A stretch of DNA of 23,440 nt from Limiplasma sp031549415 (GTDB lineage Bacteria; Bacillota; Clostridia; Christensenellales; Aristaeellaceae). Each line of letters starts with the position of its first letter. Position 1 is the first letter of the stretch. This document shows, in pieces, positions 15,301 to 22,870 of this stretch. Position numbers and translations under genes: made by a program. A model generated the notes under the pieces. The model had not been told where the DNA came from and did not search any database. It was given only the letters and a program-made list of their open reading frames with translations. The stretch lies in NCBI GenBank assembly GCA_031549415.1, contig JAVBPU010000017.1, forward strand, positions 1-23,440, read 5' to 3'.

Positions 15301-15799
15301 GAATGGGGCCGGGCGTCCCGCCGCCGGTGAGAAATTCATTCATCATATACCCAACGCGGCCGCCCACCTGGATGCGGGACCAAATGCCGCCGCGCTCCAG
15401 CACGTTTACGCTGGTTCCCACGCTATACACAGCCAGGGTTTTATATCCTTTGCCCGGGCCGGAGCGCATGCGCACCCCATAGCCGTTGCTGCTCCATACG
15501 GTGGCGTTGCCGGTGCCGCCGCCACCGCCGCCGCCCGCGCTCACATAGGCGCTGTACATATAGCCCGTTCTTCCATCGGGGGCCTGCACATGATACCAAC
15601 TGCTCAGCGTGTCCAAAATGGTCACCACTGTGCCGGTATAGTAGCTGCTCACAGTATGCGCACTAAAATTAGGCTGGGCCCGCAGGCGCAGCCAGCCGCC
15701 ATGCACCACACCCGTCGAGGCTGCGGATGACGTGGCCGGAACCAATAGCATGCCTACCAGCAGCGTAATCGTCAAAGCAATCACCAAAAGACGTTTCAT
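12371..15799 (-). CDS. Secreted surface protein: three SH3 domains, Ig-like modules
   Basis: This is a 1142-residue exported protein. Residues 1-27 are a signal peptide (MKRLL, then a hydrophobic core, ATSSAAS). Three bacterial SH3 (SH3_3) domains follow at about 29-87, 99-157 and 176-235, each with the VRLRSGP-type and GRTGYM-type motifs that bind peptidoglycan in related proteins. A Gly-run linker separates the first two. After a Thr/Pro linker (240-257) come about eight Ig/PKD-like modules of 75-100 residues sharing YxWY, YTVQxxDxGK and GTGxYTG patterns. Between the seventh and eighth is a low-complexity linker of about 115 residues. No LPXTG is present, so wall attachment may be through the SH3 domains. 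The start is set by GGAGGG seven bases before the ATG; a 17-residue longer frame has no signal logic. It is probably an adhesin or wall-associated scaffold. Confidence 0.9.
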   Translation of the reverse strand: MKRLLVIALTITLLVGMLLVPATSSAASTGVVHGGWLRLRAQPNFSAHTVSSYYTGTVVTILDTLSSWYHVQAPDGRTGYMYSAYVSAGGGGGGGTGNATVWSSNGYGVRMRSGPGKGYKTLAVYSVGTSVNVLERGGIWSRIQVGGRVGYMMNEFLTGGGTPGPIPTYGPLSNASIWSANGLGVRLRSGPSKGYSTIGVYSVGTPVTVLQKGPAGGWDYIQVGSRTGYMMNEFLHYYNPTPTATPTATVTPTPAPGSLSLTGVSLSLDTPVLGKDITATVLPAGATATYQWFVDGVLQSNAKDAKFTVPAGATAGQFVSVIAVGTGTYSGSAAVTSKYGILTNSALVDSVLNFAPSQQPVVGDTVKVIDVMPEGAKYTYKWYTDDNGLRALVGTSPEYTVQPGDKDKEIVFIAEGVAPYTGLALESRTGTVLDKWTTNITVTLWDDALQSGVGTSANAGQKIRLDLWPEQAKVNCVWMHEYTINSTAQPAAQIGSGNTLTIPAPPTTAGYGLTKIYAKVTPMAGTPYASATVTQAMDITTVTTKSTLNRVVVGGDMLVDSKLTVKAYGPDANTVVADANVTFDWYRVEDGHCVGTGKEYTLQGADRGKTIMVKANGTGTFTGLLTYTAPKKVLEELDSVTFTQPSPLVVGSKLTAAVAPAYANVQYAWFRGLDTGSLQNMNNATEEYTITSADLQSPYIFVVRAVGIGDFTGKVNSKGVADSALPQGLGLMVAPLTMTIPLPTDSDPTVALTLTSDESLGYIANTAVSNAPEGERTYEWVLDGTKITDWTKSYYPVSEGDYGKELTVKVFLGDSQDTLETTLTLVAPGEAVRETETPEASETPAPSEGAPQENAPAIALSLSSDEAGVQTAHATVSNLPEGASPSYAWYVGGQMVTSGSDTYTVQAADYGSNLEVYATFGSEPFLTASVFLPAPTGTGESGGQGESGTPPQSEGGTAGTPPQSDGGTSGTPPQGDTGTPPQSEGGIPGAEGGIIPQGNGGIIPQGDIGTPSQSEGGTPGVVDGGIIPQGDIGTPPQSNGGDTSFGEGQGASGTEVILPSVSISIKNNKDGTGQTAVAVVSDVSAQSTLRYEWYLAKALVSNEIDSTYAIQPEDYGKSLRVRVYVDGSTESITYGIKELKAP
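12641..12991 (-). repeat. Low-complexity Gly/Pro/Gln linker repeats
   Basis: Within the SH3 surface protein the DNA encodes six GTPPQS-like units and three GGIIPQG units, mixed with SEGG and SDGG spacers. Adjacent copies are nearly identical in DNA, so the tract is likely to vary in length between strains. Confidence 0.8.
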
Positions 15800-15878
15800 G
15801 GGTTTTCCCTCCAATACCTTTATCCGTTGGGAGTTGGAATTTTCAATCATAAGACGATTGCGTTTAGCAGAATCTTCC

Positions 15879-15908
15879 CATATAAGGAGAATTTGTTTTC
15901 CTTGTCAT
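15879..15908 (-). promoter_or_regulatory. Possible promoter for the SH3 surface protein
   Basis: On the minus strand ATGACA (15903-15908, 5 of 6 matches to -35) and TATATG (15879-15884, 4 of 6 matches to -10) are 18 bases apart. The leader would be about 73 bases. The rest of 15800-16042 shows only a GCGCT/AGCGC hairpin without a T-run. Confidence 0.4.
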
Positions 15909-16042
15909 TCTTTGGCGCGAGGTGAACCATTCATTGGCAAAAAGCGCATAAAGCAACGATTTCTCGGTCTTTTTGGCGCTTTTTTCAGCGCACACCAAGC
16001 ACCTAATTTCTGCACAAACCCACCTAAATCCTCCTTTGGGAA

Positions 16043-16897
16043 TTATTTCCATCCATTCTTCCTTCCGGCATAGCGGGGCGCGGGACGGTAGTATTCAAAA
16101 ATGACGGCGTCGTTTTCCCGCTGGCGGAGCTCCGGCGCGTCGGAGGCGTGCACGGTCCACACCACCCGCATGGCCCCCAGGGCATAACAAAGCTTAACCA
16201 GAAAAGGCCTTTTGGAGGTGTCATAGGCCACAAAGTGAGGGCGGGCGGCCACATTGGTCAGCAGGTTCCCCAGCAGGAAGCCCAGGGGCTTACGCAAGTT
16301 TTCATAATCCTTGGGGGGGTTGCTGAGCTGCCCCCGCAGCACCTCCGGCGCATGCTGTCGAAACCAGGCCACCACGCGGGGGTCAAAGCTTTCCACGCAC
16401 CAGTTTTGGCCACCTTCTCTCAAAAGGGCCAGGGTTTTTTCGCAAAGCAGCGCATTGCTTTTCCCGGCGGACTTCAACTCCACAATCACCGGCGTGTCTC
16501 CCAACGCCTGCAACACCTCCGCAAAGAGGGGGATGCGCTGCTGGCCGCCAAACAGCGCCAAGGCTTGCAAGCCCTTCCAGTCCAAGGCGTCCACCCGGCC
16601 GGGCACGCCGCAGGCCCGGGACAGGTCGTCATCATGGAACACCACCACCTGGCCGTCCTTGGACAGCTGCACATCCAGCTCCACGCCGTATCCCGCTTCC
16701 CGGGCCGCGGCAAAGGCGGCCAGGGAGTTTTCAGGCACGGTTTGGTCCTGGGTGTGCAACCCCCGGTGGGCGCAGTTACAGCCGTAAAATACCTGGGCCG
16801 CCTTTTTCACCTGGGGGCTCATGGGGCCGGGGGCCACCAAAAAGCAAAGAAGCAACACGAAACCCACCAGCGCAAGCCCGATCCATAGAAACGTCAT
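16043..16897 (-). CDS. Membrane-anchored glycerophosphodiester phosphodiesterase
   Basis: This 284-residue protein is a TIM-barrel GDPD, a family that hydrolyses glycerophosphodiesters to glycerol-3-phosphate and an alcohol with a metal ion. Residues 4-22 form one N-terminal transmembrane anchor. The catalytic set is visible: His44-Arg45 (AHRG), ENSLAAF (57-62), Glu73 and Asp75 (ELDVQLSKDG), His88 (FHDDDLSR) and VELK (139-142). The C-terminal strand motif VVWTVHASD is also present. Length is normal for the family. Its ATG overlaps the stop of the sugar symporter by four bases, so it is the last gene of the six-gene operon and is probably translationally coupled. Possible substrates are phospholipid headgroups or teichoic-acid fragments; the operon context could also mean a glycosylated diester. 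No clear terminator follows. Confidence 0.93.
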   Translation of the reverse strand: MTFLWIGLALVGFVLLLCFLVAPGPMSPQVKKAAQVFYGCNCAHRGLHTQDQTVPENSLAAFAAAREAGYGVELDVQLSKDGQVVVFHDDDLSRACGVPGRVDALDWKGLQALALFGGQQRIPLFAEVLQALGDTPVIVELKSAGKSNALLCEKTLALLREGGQNWCVESFDPRVVAWFRQHAPEVLRGQLSNPPKDYENLRKPLGFLLGNLLTNVAARPHFVAYDTSKRPFLVKLCYALGAMRVVWTVHASDAPELRQRENDAVIFEYYRPAPRYAGRKNGWK

Positions 16898-18231
16898 GCG
16901 GCGTTCTCCTCCCGGCTTTCCTCGTTCATGGCCCGCACCCGGGCCTGGACCTCCGCCAGCCGTTGCTTGTCAATGGGATAGAACAGAAGCACAATCACCG
17001 CCAGCACCGCGAAGGCCACGGGCACCAGGCCCATCAGCACCCGGATGCCCATCACCGCCTCTGGGGTCTGGGCGGCGGCCCCTTCCACATATCCGCTCTG
17101 GGTCCAAACGAAGGTGGTGACCAAGCCCTGCAGCACAATGGAAAGGCGCATCACCAGCGCATTCATGCCGTAAAAAGAGCCCTCCCGCCGCACCCCGGTG
17201 CGCACCTGGTCCTCGTCGATGATCTCCGCGTAGAGCATATTGGGCATGATCATCACCCCGCTGACACCCATGCCCGCCACCACGGAAACCAGGACGGCGA
17301 TCAGGATGCTGGGCGCCAGAAAATACCCCAACGTGCCCAGGGCAAAAACCCCCGAGGAAATGATGTAGGTGTTTTTCGCGCCAAATCTCTTGCACAGAAA
17401 GCTGACCACCGGCGCAAAAACCATGCTGGAAACGAACATCACCCCCATGATCACGGTGACCCCCAGGTCGAATTGCATCACATATTTGCTGTAAAAAGCG
17501 ATGCTGGCGGTGCAGATGGCTTTGCCCACCTCAATGAACAGCACGGACAGCACGCAGATGACAAAGGCTTTGCTGGAAAAGGTGGCGGTGACGTTCCGCC
17601 AGAAGGGCAGGGACCCGCCCCTGCTGTTGACCGGCCTCTCCCGCACGCCCCAGGCGCTGAGCAGCATGGTGGCCACGCCCACCACCGCAAAGATGGCCGC
17701 CATGGCGGTGTAGCCAAAGGCGTTGATCAGCGGCTCCGCGCTGAGGGTGGCCAGCATAGCGCCCAGCACGCCCAAAATTTGGCTGTACACATTCACCCGG
17801 GCCCGGTTGCCCTCGTCCAGGTACATTTCGGGCAACACGGCGGACCAGGTGAGCATGGTCATGGTAAAAAAGGTATCATACAGGCATATGCTAGCCAGAA
17901 AGAAAAAGAACAACGCATTGGGCGAGGCAGCAGCAGCAGCGGGCGGCGAAAACAGCAGCACCAGCGCCAGCCCCAGCGGCACCGCGCCAAACATCATGTA
18001 GGGCTTTCTCCGGCCCCAGCGGGAGGTGGTTTTGTCCGACAGCACACCCATCAGCGGGTCGTTGATGGCGTTCCAGATACCGTAGACCACCATGGCAATG
18101 GCATAATGGTTCTTGTCCAGCCCCAGGTGGTCCACATAGAAGAAAGCAAACCAGGTCATCATGGCATAGCTGACGATGCCACCCGAAAAATTCCCAAAGG
18201 AATAGCAGAGGTCCTTCCAGTTCTTTTTCAT
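16894..18231 (-). CDS. GPH-family sugar:cation symporter (MFS)
   Basis: This 445-residue membrane protein has about 12 transmembrane segments and belongs to the glycoside-pentoside-hexuronide symporter family (MelB/XynP-like), which takes up glycosides with sodium or protons. The family signature is clear at residues 51-77: GIWNAINDPLMG with Asp58-Pro59, then SDKTTSRWGRRKP with Asp66 and the Arg/Lys cluster. The start is the ATG at 18231, whose GGAG lies within the end of the upstream nitrilase gene. The first four bases overlap that gene's stop (ATGA), and its own stop overlaps the next start in the same way. This placement makes it the likely importer for the substrate handled by the operon. 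The exact sugar cannot be told from sequence. Confidence 0.92.
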   Translation of the reverse strand: MKKNWKDLCYSFGNFSGGIVSYAMMTWFAFFYVDHLGLDKNHYAIAMVVYGIWNAINDPLMGVLSDKTTSRWGRRKPYMMFGAVPLGLALVLLFSPPAAAAASPNALFFFFLASICLYDTFFTMTMLTWSAVLPEMYLDEGNRARVNVYSQILGVLGAMLATLSAEPLINAFGYTAMAAIFAVVGVATMLLSAWGVRERPVNSRGGSLPFWRNVTATFSSKAFVICVLSVLFIEVGKAICTASIAFYSKYVMQFDLGVTVIMGVMFVSSMVFAPVVSFLCKRFGAKNTYIISSGVFALGTLGYFLAPSILIAVLVSVVAGMGVSGVMIMPNMLYAEIIDEDQVRTGVRREGSFYGMNALVMRLSIVLQGLVTTFVWTQSGYVEGAAAQTPEAVMGIRVLMGLVPVAFAVLAVIVLLFYPIDKQRLAEVQARVRAMNEESREENAA

Positions 18232-19343
18232 ACGGGTTCTTCTCCTTTGCATAAGGCCTCGATGGCCTTTTGGTCAAAAGCGGGGTTTTTCCGGTTCATC
18301 AGGGGATGGGAGACACGAAGCGCGTCCAGGTCCAGGGTGGCAGCCACGCCGCCGGGGGTGTCGAAGCTGCCGCACTCCACGCTGTGGAGGCCACTTTCCA
18401 GGGGGAACCAGATGCCTGCCTTGCCGGTGAAACGGATGGGAAAGGGGGGCCTGGACACCAACGCGGGCTTAATGGCGGGAAGCCCCGTTTCGCTACTGCG
18501 GACCTGGGCCCCGCGCAGGGCCAACCAGGGATGAAATTCGGCCATGTCCCCAATGGGAACGATGGCATAATCCGCCCCCAGGTTTTTTCCAATGCGGAAG
18601 GTTTCAAAATACGTGGCGTCCATGCATACGGCCAGGGCGATGTTGCCGATGGGGGTGGGCACCACGACCGCCTCCTGGCCCTGGGATACGCCCAAGGCCC
18701 GCTCCTCCTGGGTGGGGTGCAGCTTGTCGGCCTGGCCCAGCACTTCGCCTGTGGGAGAGAGCAGCAGGTGCCGGTTGTATACTTTGCCTTCCTCCGGGAC
18801 CAGCAAGGTGCCGCAGGCCACATACAGGCCGTAGCGCCTGGCAAAGCGGGCCAGCAGGGCTGTGTAACGCTCCTGCAAAAAAGCAAAGGGAGTCAGAAGG
18901 CGTGGGAGAAGAGGGGCTGGGCCGTGGGGCGTTGGGCCGTCCGGCGCCGGGCCGCCCAGGACGGACCCCTCCGAGGCTGGGGAGACGGCATCTGGGAGGA
19001 AGGCGGCTGGGCCTTTCTTGGAAAAGGCCCAAAGGGCCAAACGCACAAGGGGCAGCAGGCCAAAAAGCAGCAGCCCGAACAGCTCCGGGAAGCAGATCAA
19101 CTCCGCTCCGGCTTCCTGGGCGGCCCGAAAATGCCGGTCCACCTGGCGGACCCAGGCAGGGAGGGTCGGATAGGCTTTGGCCTCGGCCTGTACCGCGTAC
19201 ACCCGCACCAAAGCGCGGTTTTCCGGTTCCCCGGTTGCCTTTGGGGGAGATTTTGGCAACCGCGAAAACGCTTTCGCGACACGGCCTTCACCGAGTCGCC
19301 GGCGCAGGTCCCCCGCCAGCCTTGCCGCCAGCCATCTCATCAT
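18228..19343 (-). CDS. Nitrilase-superfamily carbon-nitrogen hydrolase
   Basis: This 371-residue protein has the Glu-Lys-Cys triad of the superfamily that cleaves amide or nitrile bonds: Glu87 in CFPEL, Lys207 in ADKLHPTQEE and Cys240 in AVCMDATYFE. It is longer than most members. One extra part is an N-terminal basic segment (1-45). The other is an insertion between Glu87 and the central region, with a hydrophobic stretch at about 89-106 and then a Gly/Pro/Ala-rich stretch at 111-148. The hydrophobic stretch could sit against a membrane. The ATG at 19343 has AAAGGAG eight bases upstream and overlaps the preceding gene by four bases. It follows a smaller, degenerate paralogue and precedes the sugar symporter. 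The branch within the superfamily is not clear to me, so amidase and N-carbamoyl hydrolase activities remain possible. Confidence 0.88.
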   Translation of the reverse strand: MMRWLAARLAGDLRRRLGEGRVAKAFSRLPKSPPKATGEPENRALVRVYAVQAEAKAYPTLPAWVRQVDRHFRAAQEAGAELICFPELFGLLLFGLLPLVRLALWAFSKKGPAAFLPDAVSPASEGSVLGGPAPDGPTPHGPAPLLPRLLTPFAFLQERYTALLARFARRYGLYVACGTLLVPEEGKVYNRHLLLSPTGEVLGQADKLHPTQEERALGVSQGQEAVVVPTPIGNIALAVCMDATYFETFRIGKNLGADYAIVPIGDMAEFHPWLALRGAQVRSSETGLPAIKPALVSRPPFPIRFTGKAGIWFPLESGLHSVECGSFDTPGGVAATLDLDALRVSHPLMNRKNPAFDQKAIEALCKGEEPV

Positions 19344-20026
19344 GCCAGCAGCTCCTTTCGGTACCGGGAATAAAAAGCTGGATTGAGGCCTTGCAATACA
19401 GGGAATTCCTCCTGGGCCCTGGCCAGCTGGTCCGGGTCAAAGCTGTTTTCCCCCAGTCCGCTTTGGTCCTGAGTGAGCGGGCAGGGCAAAACCAGCCGCC
19501 CGCCGCCCAGGCCCGCCACCGCAATGGCCATGCCATTGGCCTGGGCGCTGGCCCAAGGGCCCGCCAAAAACAGCGCGGCATCGCCGCCTGTTTGTATGGC
19601 TTCCGGCGTGGGAAGGTTTGCCGGGTCGATTTTCATCCGGCAAGTAGACGCCAGCAGCAGCTGGCAACCCCTTAGGGCCGCCAGCCTGGCATACTGGGGC
19701 TGAAACAGGTCCGCATCCCCGCAAAGGGCCACCCGGCCCCAGCGGGTGTCGAACACTCGCACATCCTCGCCGAAAGACAGCCCCGGATCGGGAAAGCAAA
19801 CCTGCTGGATGACCTCTTCCCCACCATCCAGCCAGGCCAGGGCCAAGCCGCCACGGTGGGCAAAGGGCGCGGTCACCACAGGGGAACCACATGCTTTGGC
19901 AACGTCACGGCAGGCCGCCAAATACCCTTCGTTCCCCGGGGGGACAACCTCCGGCAGCAACAAAGTAATCCCATCCCTAGGGGCAAAAGGCGGCAAACCA
20001 ACGGAAAAAAAGACGTTGGTTTTCAT
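19340..20026 (-). CDS. Nitrilase-like protein with incomplete triad
   Basis: This 228-residue protein is a short relative of the nitrilase superfamily. The Glu position (Glu26 in LLLPEVV) and the Cys position (Cys102 in VALCGDADLFQPQ) are present. The segment FGEDVRVFDTRWGRVALCGD follows the family pattern before the Cys. The region that should carry the catalytic Lys reads EEVIQQVCFPD (70-80) and has no Lys. Family members are usually 260 residues or more, so this one is also short. I chose the ATG at 20026 because it overlaps the stop of the glycosidase gene by four bases; the longer frame upstream is out-of-frame glycosidase sequence. It may be a non-catalytic partner of the next-door nitrilase, or may use altered chemistry; both are inference. 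Confidence 0.75.
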   Translation of the reverse strand: MKTNVFFSVGLPPFAPRDGITLLLPEVVPPGNEGYLAACRDVAKACGSPVVTAPFAHRGGLALAWLDGGEEVIQQVCFPDPGLSFGEDVRVFDTRWGRVALCGDADLFQPQYARLAALRGCQLLLASTCRMKIDPANLPTPEAIQTGGDAALFLAGPWASAQANGMAIAVAGLGGGRLVLPCPLTQDQSGLGENSFDPDQLARAQEEFPVLQGLNPAFYSRYRKELLA

Positions 20027-21798
20027 AGGCCGTACGCCTCGAATATGGCGTTGGCCAAAAAGCCCGCCGCGGTGGCAAAGGCCGCGCCTGTGCAAAGCTG
20101 CCCGCCGGGGTCCACGGTTTCGCAGGCAATGCCGTTGTCCATGGCCATGGCGCGGAGAGAGCCCAGGATTTTCTCGTCCCGCCCCCGGGCCAGCAGCAGG
20201 TTGCAAAGGCTCATGGGCCAGGGCATAGGGGCATGCTCGCAGCCCTGGCCGCAAAGGGTTTCGTTTTCCGTATACCAGGGGTTATCGGGCGAAAAATAAT
20301 GCTCCACCGTGGCCACGTACACCGGATCGCTGGCGTCCATGGCCCCATAGTAAGGGAGCAAGGCCAGGCTCCCCGGCGGGTTGTCATACAGCAAGTGGCG
20401 GCCCTGCCCGTCTGTGGACCAGGCCAGCATAGGCTTGCCCTGGTGGGTGACCACGCAATGCCGACGGAGCCCCTTTTCCAGGGCGGAAATGTCCGCAGAG
20501 ATATCCCCGGAAGCATCAAGCCCCTTCTCTTGCATAAACCGAAGGGCCGCCAACACCAACGCGTTGTCATAGGTCAAAAAGGGCAGCTCCTCCGGGTCGT
20601 CGCTGGGGGACAGCTCGGTGCGGTACAGCCCGGTGGCAGGGTCCCGCCAGGAGGCTAGGGCGGCAAGGGTAAAGGAAAGGGCATGCCGAATCTCCGGGAG
20701 GTCTAGGAATGTTTCCTCCCCCGTTATTTGGAGGTAACGCTTCAAAGCCAGGATGGGGGCCACCAGCTGGTCCATCTCAAAGCCGGGATAGAGGGACATG
20801 CCGTTCAAATACAGCGCGTGGTCCGCGCCCCGCTCCAAATAACGGGTACAGGCCAGCAGTAAGGCCTCCCTGGCCAGCAGCCTGTCCACCCGCAGCCATG
20901 CCGGGAAGGCCCACAGCATGCAGTCCCTGGCCCAATACGCCCCCGAAACATAATACCGGCTGCTTCTGGACGTGGTCAGCAGCAAAGCGCCGGTATCCAG
21001 CGCCCGGCCCAGGCTAAAGGCATAGCAGAACATCAGGTTCAGGTTGGCCATTTTTTCCAGCGCCGGATCGGTGGGGATGGAAAAATGCCGGGCCTGCAAA
21101 AAGGCCCGCTGGGCATCGTACAAGGTCGCCCCTCTGCGGCGGAGATCCATGTTGGCGAGCCTTGCGCCGTCCAACTCCGCGCCCACCCCCACAAAGAACC
21201 AGAGAATTTCACTCTGGCCCGGCTCCAGCGAAAAGGGCTGGACCGCCTGGATGGCGTCCGCCTGGGCCTGCACCGTGCCTTGGCCCCCGGCGATGGCGAT
21301 GGCGGTGAGCCCGCCGCCGGAGCGAAATTCGGCGTAGGCGGTTTTTGCCCAGTCCTCGGTGCCCAGGGCGCAATGCCCTTCCAGGGGAAGGGTATGGAAC
21401 ACCGCCCGGGAAAAGGCGGTGGGCTGCGCCCGGAGGGCCAGGGTGCCGTGCGTGGCCTGGGAAGCGGTCAGCGTCACGCGGAACACAAAGCCGCGCCGCC
21501 CCTCCGGGGCAAACACCATCTGTTGAATGAACAGCCCGGGCGCATGCCCCGAAAACGAAGGCATCAGCGGCTGCTGATACCCTTGGAACTGTACCGGAAG
21601 GGGCGCCCCGTTCAGCAGTAAAGCAAACAAAGGCACGCCGCGAATCTCCACCAGCGCGTTCAAGGATTCCCGCAAATGGCTGATGGCCGCCACCGTACCG
21701 TCCGGGTTCACCTCTGACAGGCTGACATAGTGGTTTCCAGCCACGCAAAAGGCGTCCTTTTCCTCCATGGGCCTGGGTACGGTCAAGATTTTTTGCAT
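20023..21798 (-). CDS. (alpha/alpha)6-barrel glycoside hydrolase
   Basis: This 591-residue protein has the layout of inverting glycosidases related to GH15, GH63, GH125 and bacterial debranching enzymes. Residues 15-230 look like an N-terminal beta-sandwich, and 245-591 like the helical (alpha/alpha)6 barrel. Visible landmarks are YWARDCMLWAFPAWL (288-302, the RD motif of these folds), YPGFEMDQ (337-344), TYDNA (409-413), ENETLCGQGCEH (511-522) and ACETVDPGG (558-566). Glu341, Asp343, Glu521 and Glu560 are candidate catalytic acids. No signal peptide is seen, so it acts inside the cell on imported oligosaccharide or glycoside. The ATG at 21798 has AAGGAG six bases upstream. It lies 34 bases after the amidohydrolase gene and overlaps the next gene by four bases. 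I cannot fix the family number or substrate by eye. Confidence 0.75.
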   Translation of the reverse strand: MQKILTVPRPMEEKDAFCVAGNHYVSLSEVNPDGTVAAISHLRESLNALVEIRGVPLFALLLNGAPLPVQFQGYQQPLMPSFSGHAPGLFIQQMVFAPEGRRGFVFRVTLTASQATHGTLALRAQPTAFSRAVFHTLPLEGHCALGTEDWAKTAYAEFRSGGGLTAIAIAGGQGTVQAQADAIQAVQPFSLEPGQSEILWFFVGVGAELDGARLANMDLRRRGATLYDAQRAFLQARHFSIPTDPALEKMANLNLMFCYAFSLGRALDTGALLLTTSRSSRYYVSGAYWARDCMLWAFPAWLRVDRLLAREALLLACTRYLERGADHALYLNGMSLYPGFEMDQLVAPILALKRYLQITGEETFLDLPEIRHALSFTLAALASWRDPATGLYRTELSPSDDPEELPFLTYDNALVLAALRFMQEKGLDASGDISADISALEKGLRRHCVVTHQGKPMLAWSTDGQGRHLLYDNPPGSLALLPYYGAMDASDPVYVATVEHYFSPDNPWYTENETLCGQGCEHAPMPWPMSLCNLLLARGRDEKILGSLRAMAMDNGIACETVDPGGQLCTGAAFATAAGFLANAIFEAYGL

Positions 21799-21832
21799 GG
21801 ATGGCTCCTTCTGATCGGCTGATTTGTCCCAT

Positions 21833-22798
21833 TTACAGGCTGAGTAGCTCCATGGCGTTTTCCCTGAAAATCCGGCGGATGTCTCCGGCGGACATGCCGA
21901 TGGCCCGCACGGCCCGCAGCTGGTCCACCAGATAGCGGACCGCAAAGCCCCGGGGGAACCATTCGGAATCCGTTCCAAAAAGGATACGGCCCGCCCCCAG
22001 AGTGGCGGAAAAGCGAAAGAAAAGCTGCTCCAGGGTAGGGTTCGCCATGGTCCACTTGGTCCAGAGGTTATTGCCGGAGGTATCCACGAAAACGTTGGCG
22101 CTGGCCCAGCAAAGCTGCAACAGCTCATCGGGAAAGCCGCAGCCAAAGTGCGGCACCACAAAGCGGGCATGGGGAAAGCGCTGGGCGGTTTCCGCCAAGG
22201 CCAAGGGCCGGAGATTAGGCCCGCTGACGATGCCCAGGCTGCTGCCCCCGCCCAAAATGCCAAAATGGACCACCACCGGCAACCGGTGCTGGTGGCAAAC
22301 CTCAAAGACCGGGTCATAAACCCGGTCTGCCAGCGGCTTTTCCACCACAGGCGCCAGAATTTTGTAGCCGATCAGCCCCTGGCGCAAGATGGCGCGTTCC
22401 AACTGCTCCGCCGCGTCCGGATCGTCGATGGAATGATGGGCAAAGCCTGCAAAGCGGTCCGGGTGGGCCGCCACTGCCTGGCTGAGGGTTTCATTGCCGC
22501 CGCCGGTGAGGAACACCACTTTTTCCAGAGGATAGCGGCCGCACTCCTCCGCCCAGCGGTCCGCGGCCTCTTGCCAGCTCTCAAAGGCGGGATCCGGGGT
22601 GGGAAAGCAAAATTCAGGCAGCCAGGAGGGGGGCTGCCCTCCCAGGGCCTGCAGCTCCTGGAACCGCTCTTCCCCATTGCGGGCGATATAGCGCCGCCGC
22701 CAAGGGGACAGCCAGTCATCGCTGGCCACAGGCAAGTGCAGATGCATATCTACAATGGGGAAATCCGTGAACTCCTGGGTTTCTAACACTTTCGGCAT
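21833..22798 (-). CDS. Amidohydrolase_2-type metal-dependent hydrolase
   Basis: This 321-residue protein has a TIM barrel of the amidohydrolase superfamily (Amidohydro_2 branch), which hydrolyses or decarboxylates small ring or amide compounds using one metal ion. The metal ligands are visible in order: His19 and His21 (DMHLHL), His178 (VVVHFG), His217 (VPHFGCG) and Asp277 (LFGTDSEW). Lys146 in IGYKI may be structural or a ligand. Length is normal. There is no signal peptide. It is the first gene of the six-gene operon, behind a TATAAT promoter. The binding site GAGGGG sits only three bases from the ATG, which is short, and a small hairpin lies just in front of it. The substrate is unknown; context suggests the aglycone part of a glycoside. 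Confidence 0.88.
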   Translation of the reverse strand: MPKVLETQEFTDFPIVDMHLHLPVASDDWLSPWRRRYIARNGEERFQELQALGGQPPSWLPEFCFPTPDPAFESWQEAADRWAEECGRYPLEKVVFLTGGGNETLSQAVAAHPDRFAGFAHHSIDDPDAAEQLERAILRQGLIGYKILAPVVEKPLADRVYDPVFEVCHQHRLPVVVHFGILGGGSSLGIVSGPNLRPLALAETAQRFPHARFVVPHFGCGFPDELLQLCWASANVFVDTSGNNLWTKWTMANPTLEQLFFRFSATLGAGRILFGTDSEWFPRGFAVRYLVDQLRAVRAIGMSAGDIRRIFRENAMELLSL

Positions 22799-22807
22799 AG
22801 ACCCCTC

Positions 22808-22822
22808 GCTGGCGTAGCCAGC
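22808..22822 (-). promoter_or_regulatory. Small hairpin in operon leader
   Basis: A 6-bp stem (GCTGGC at 22808-22813 with GCCAGC at 22817-22822) lies immediately before the ribosome binding site of the first operon gene. It is close enough to affect access to that site, but no ligand-binding structure is recognisable. Confidence 0.3.
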
Positions 22823-22842
22823 CTTTGCAAAATAGTGGTTCC

Positions 22843-22870
22843 ATTATATCATGTCCCGGTTGTAAAACAA
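22843..22870 (-). promoter_or_regulatory. Promoter of the six-gene operon
   Basis: On the minus strand the -35 box TTGTTT (22865-22870, 4 of 6 matches), a 16-base spacer and a perfect -10 box TATAAT (22843-22848) precede the amidohydrolase gene. The leader is about 40 bases. I see no clear operator or cre site overlapping it. Confidence 0.65.

Noticed and set aside
15864..16052. 62-residue minus-strand frame after the GDPD gene
   Set aside because: AGGAGG occurs within it, but no start codon is correctly spaced, and the predicted sequence resembles no known protein.
16963..18534. Open frame of 523 codons on the plus strand
   Set aside because: Antisense of the GPH symporter; His- and Gln-rich composition is typical of the reverse strand of a membrane protein gene.
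20027..20254. 76-residue extension of the nitrilase-like frame
   Set aside because: It is out-of-frame glycosidase sequence; the 4-base overlap start at 20026 fits the pattern of the operon.
21799..22317. 173-residue N-terminal extension of the glycosidase frame
   Set aside because: It overlaps the amidohydrolase gene out of frame; the ATG at 21798 has a strong binding site.
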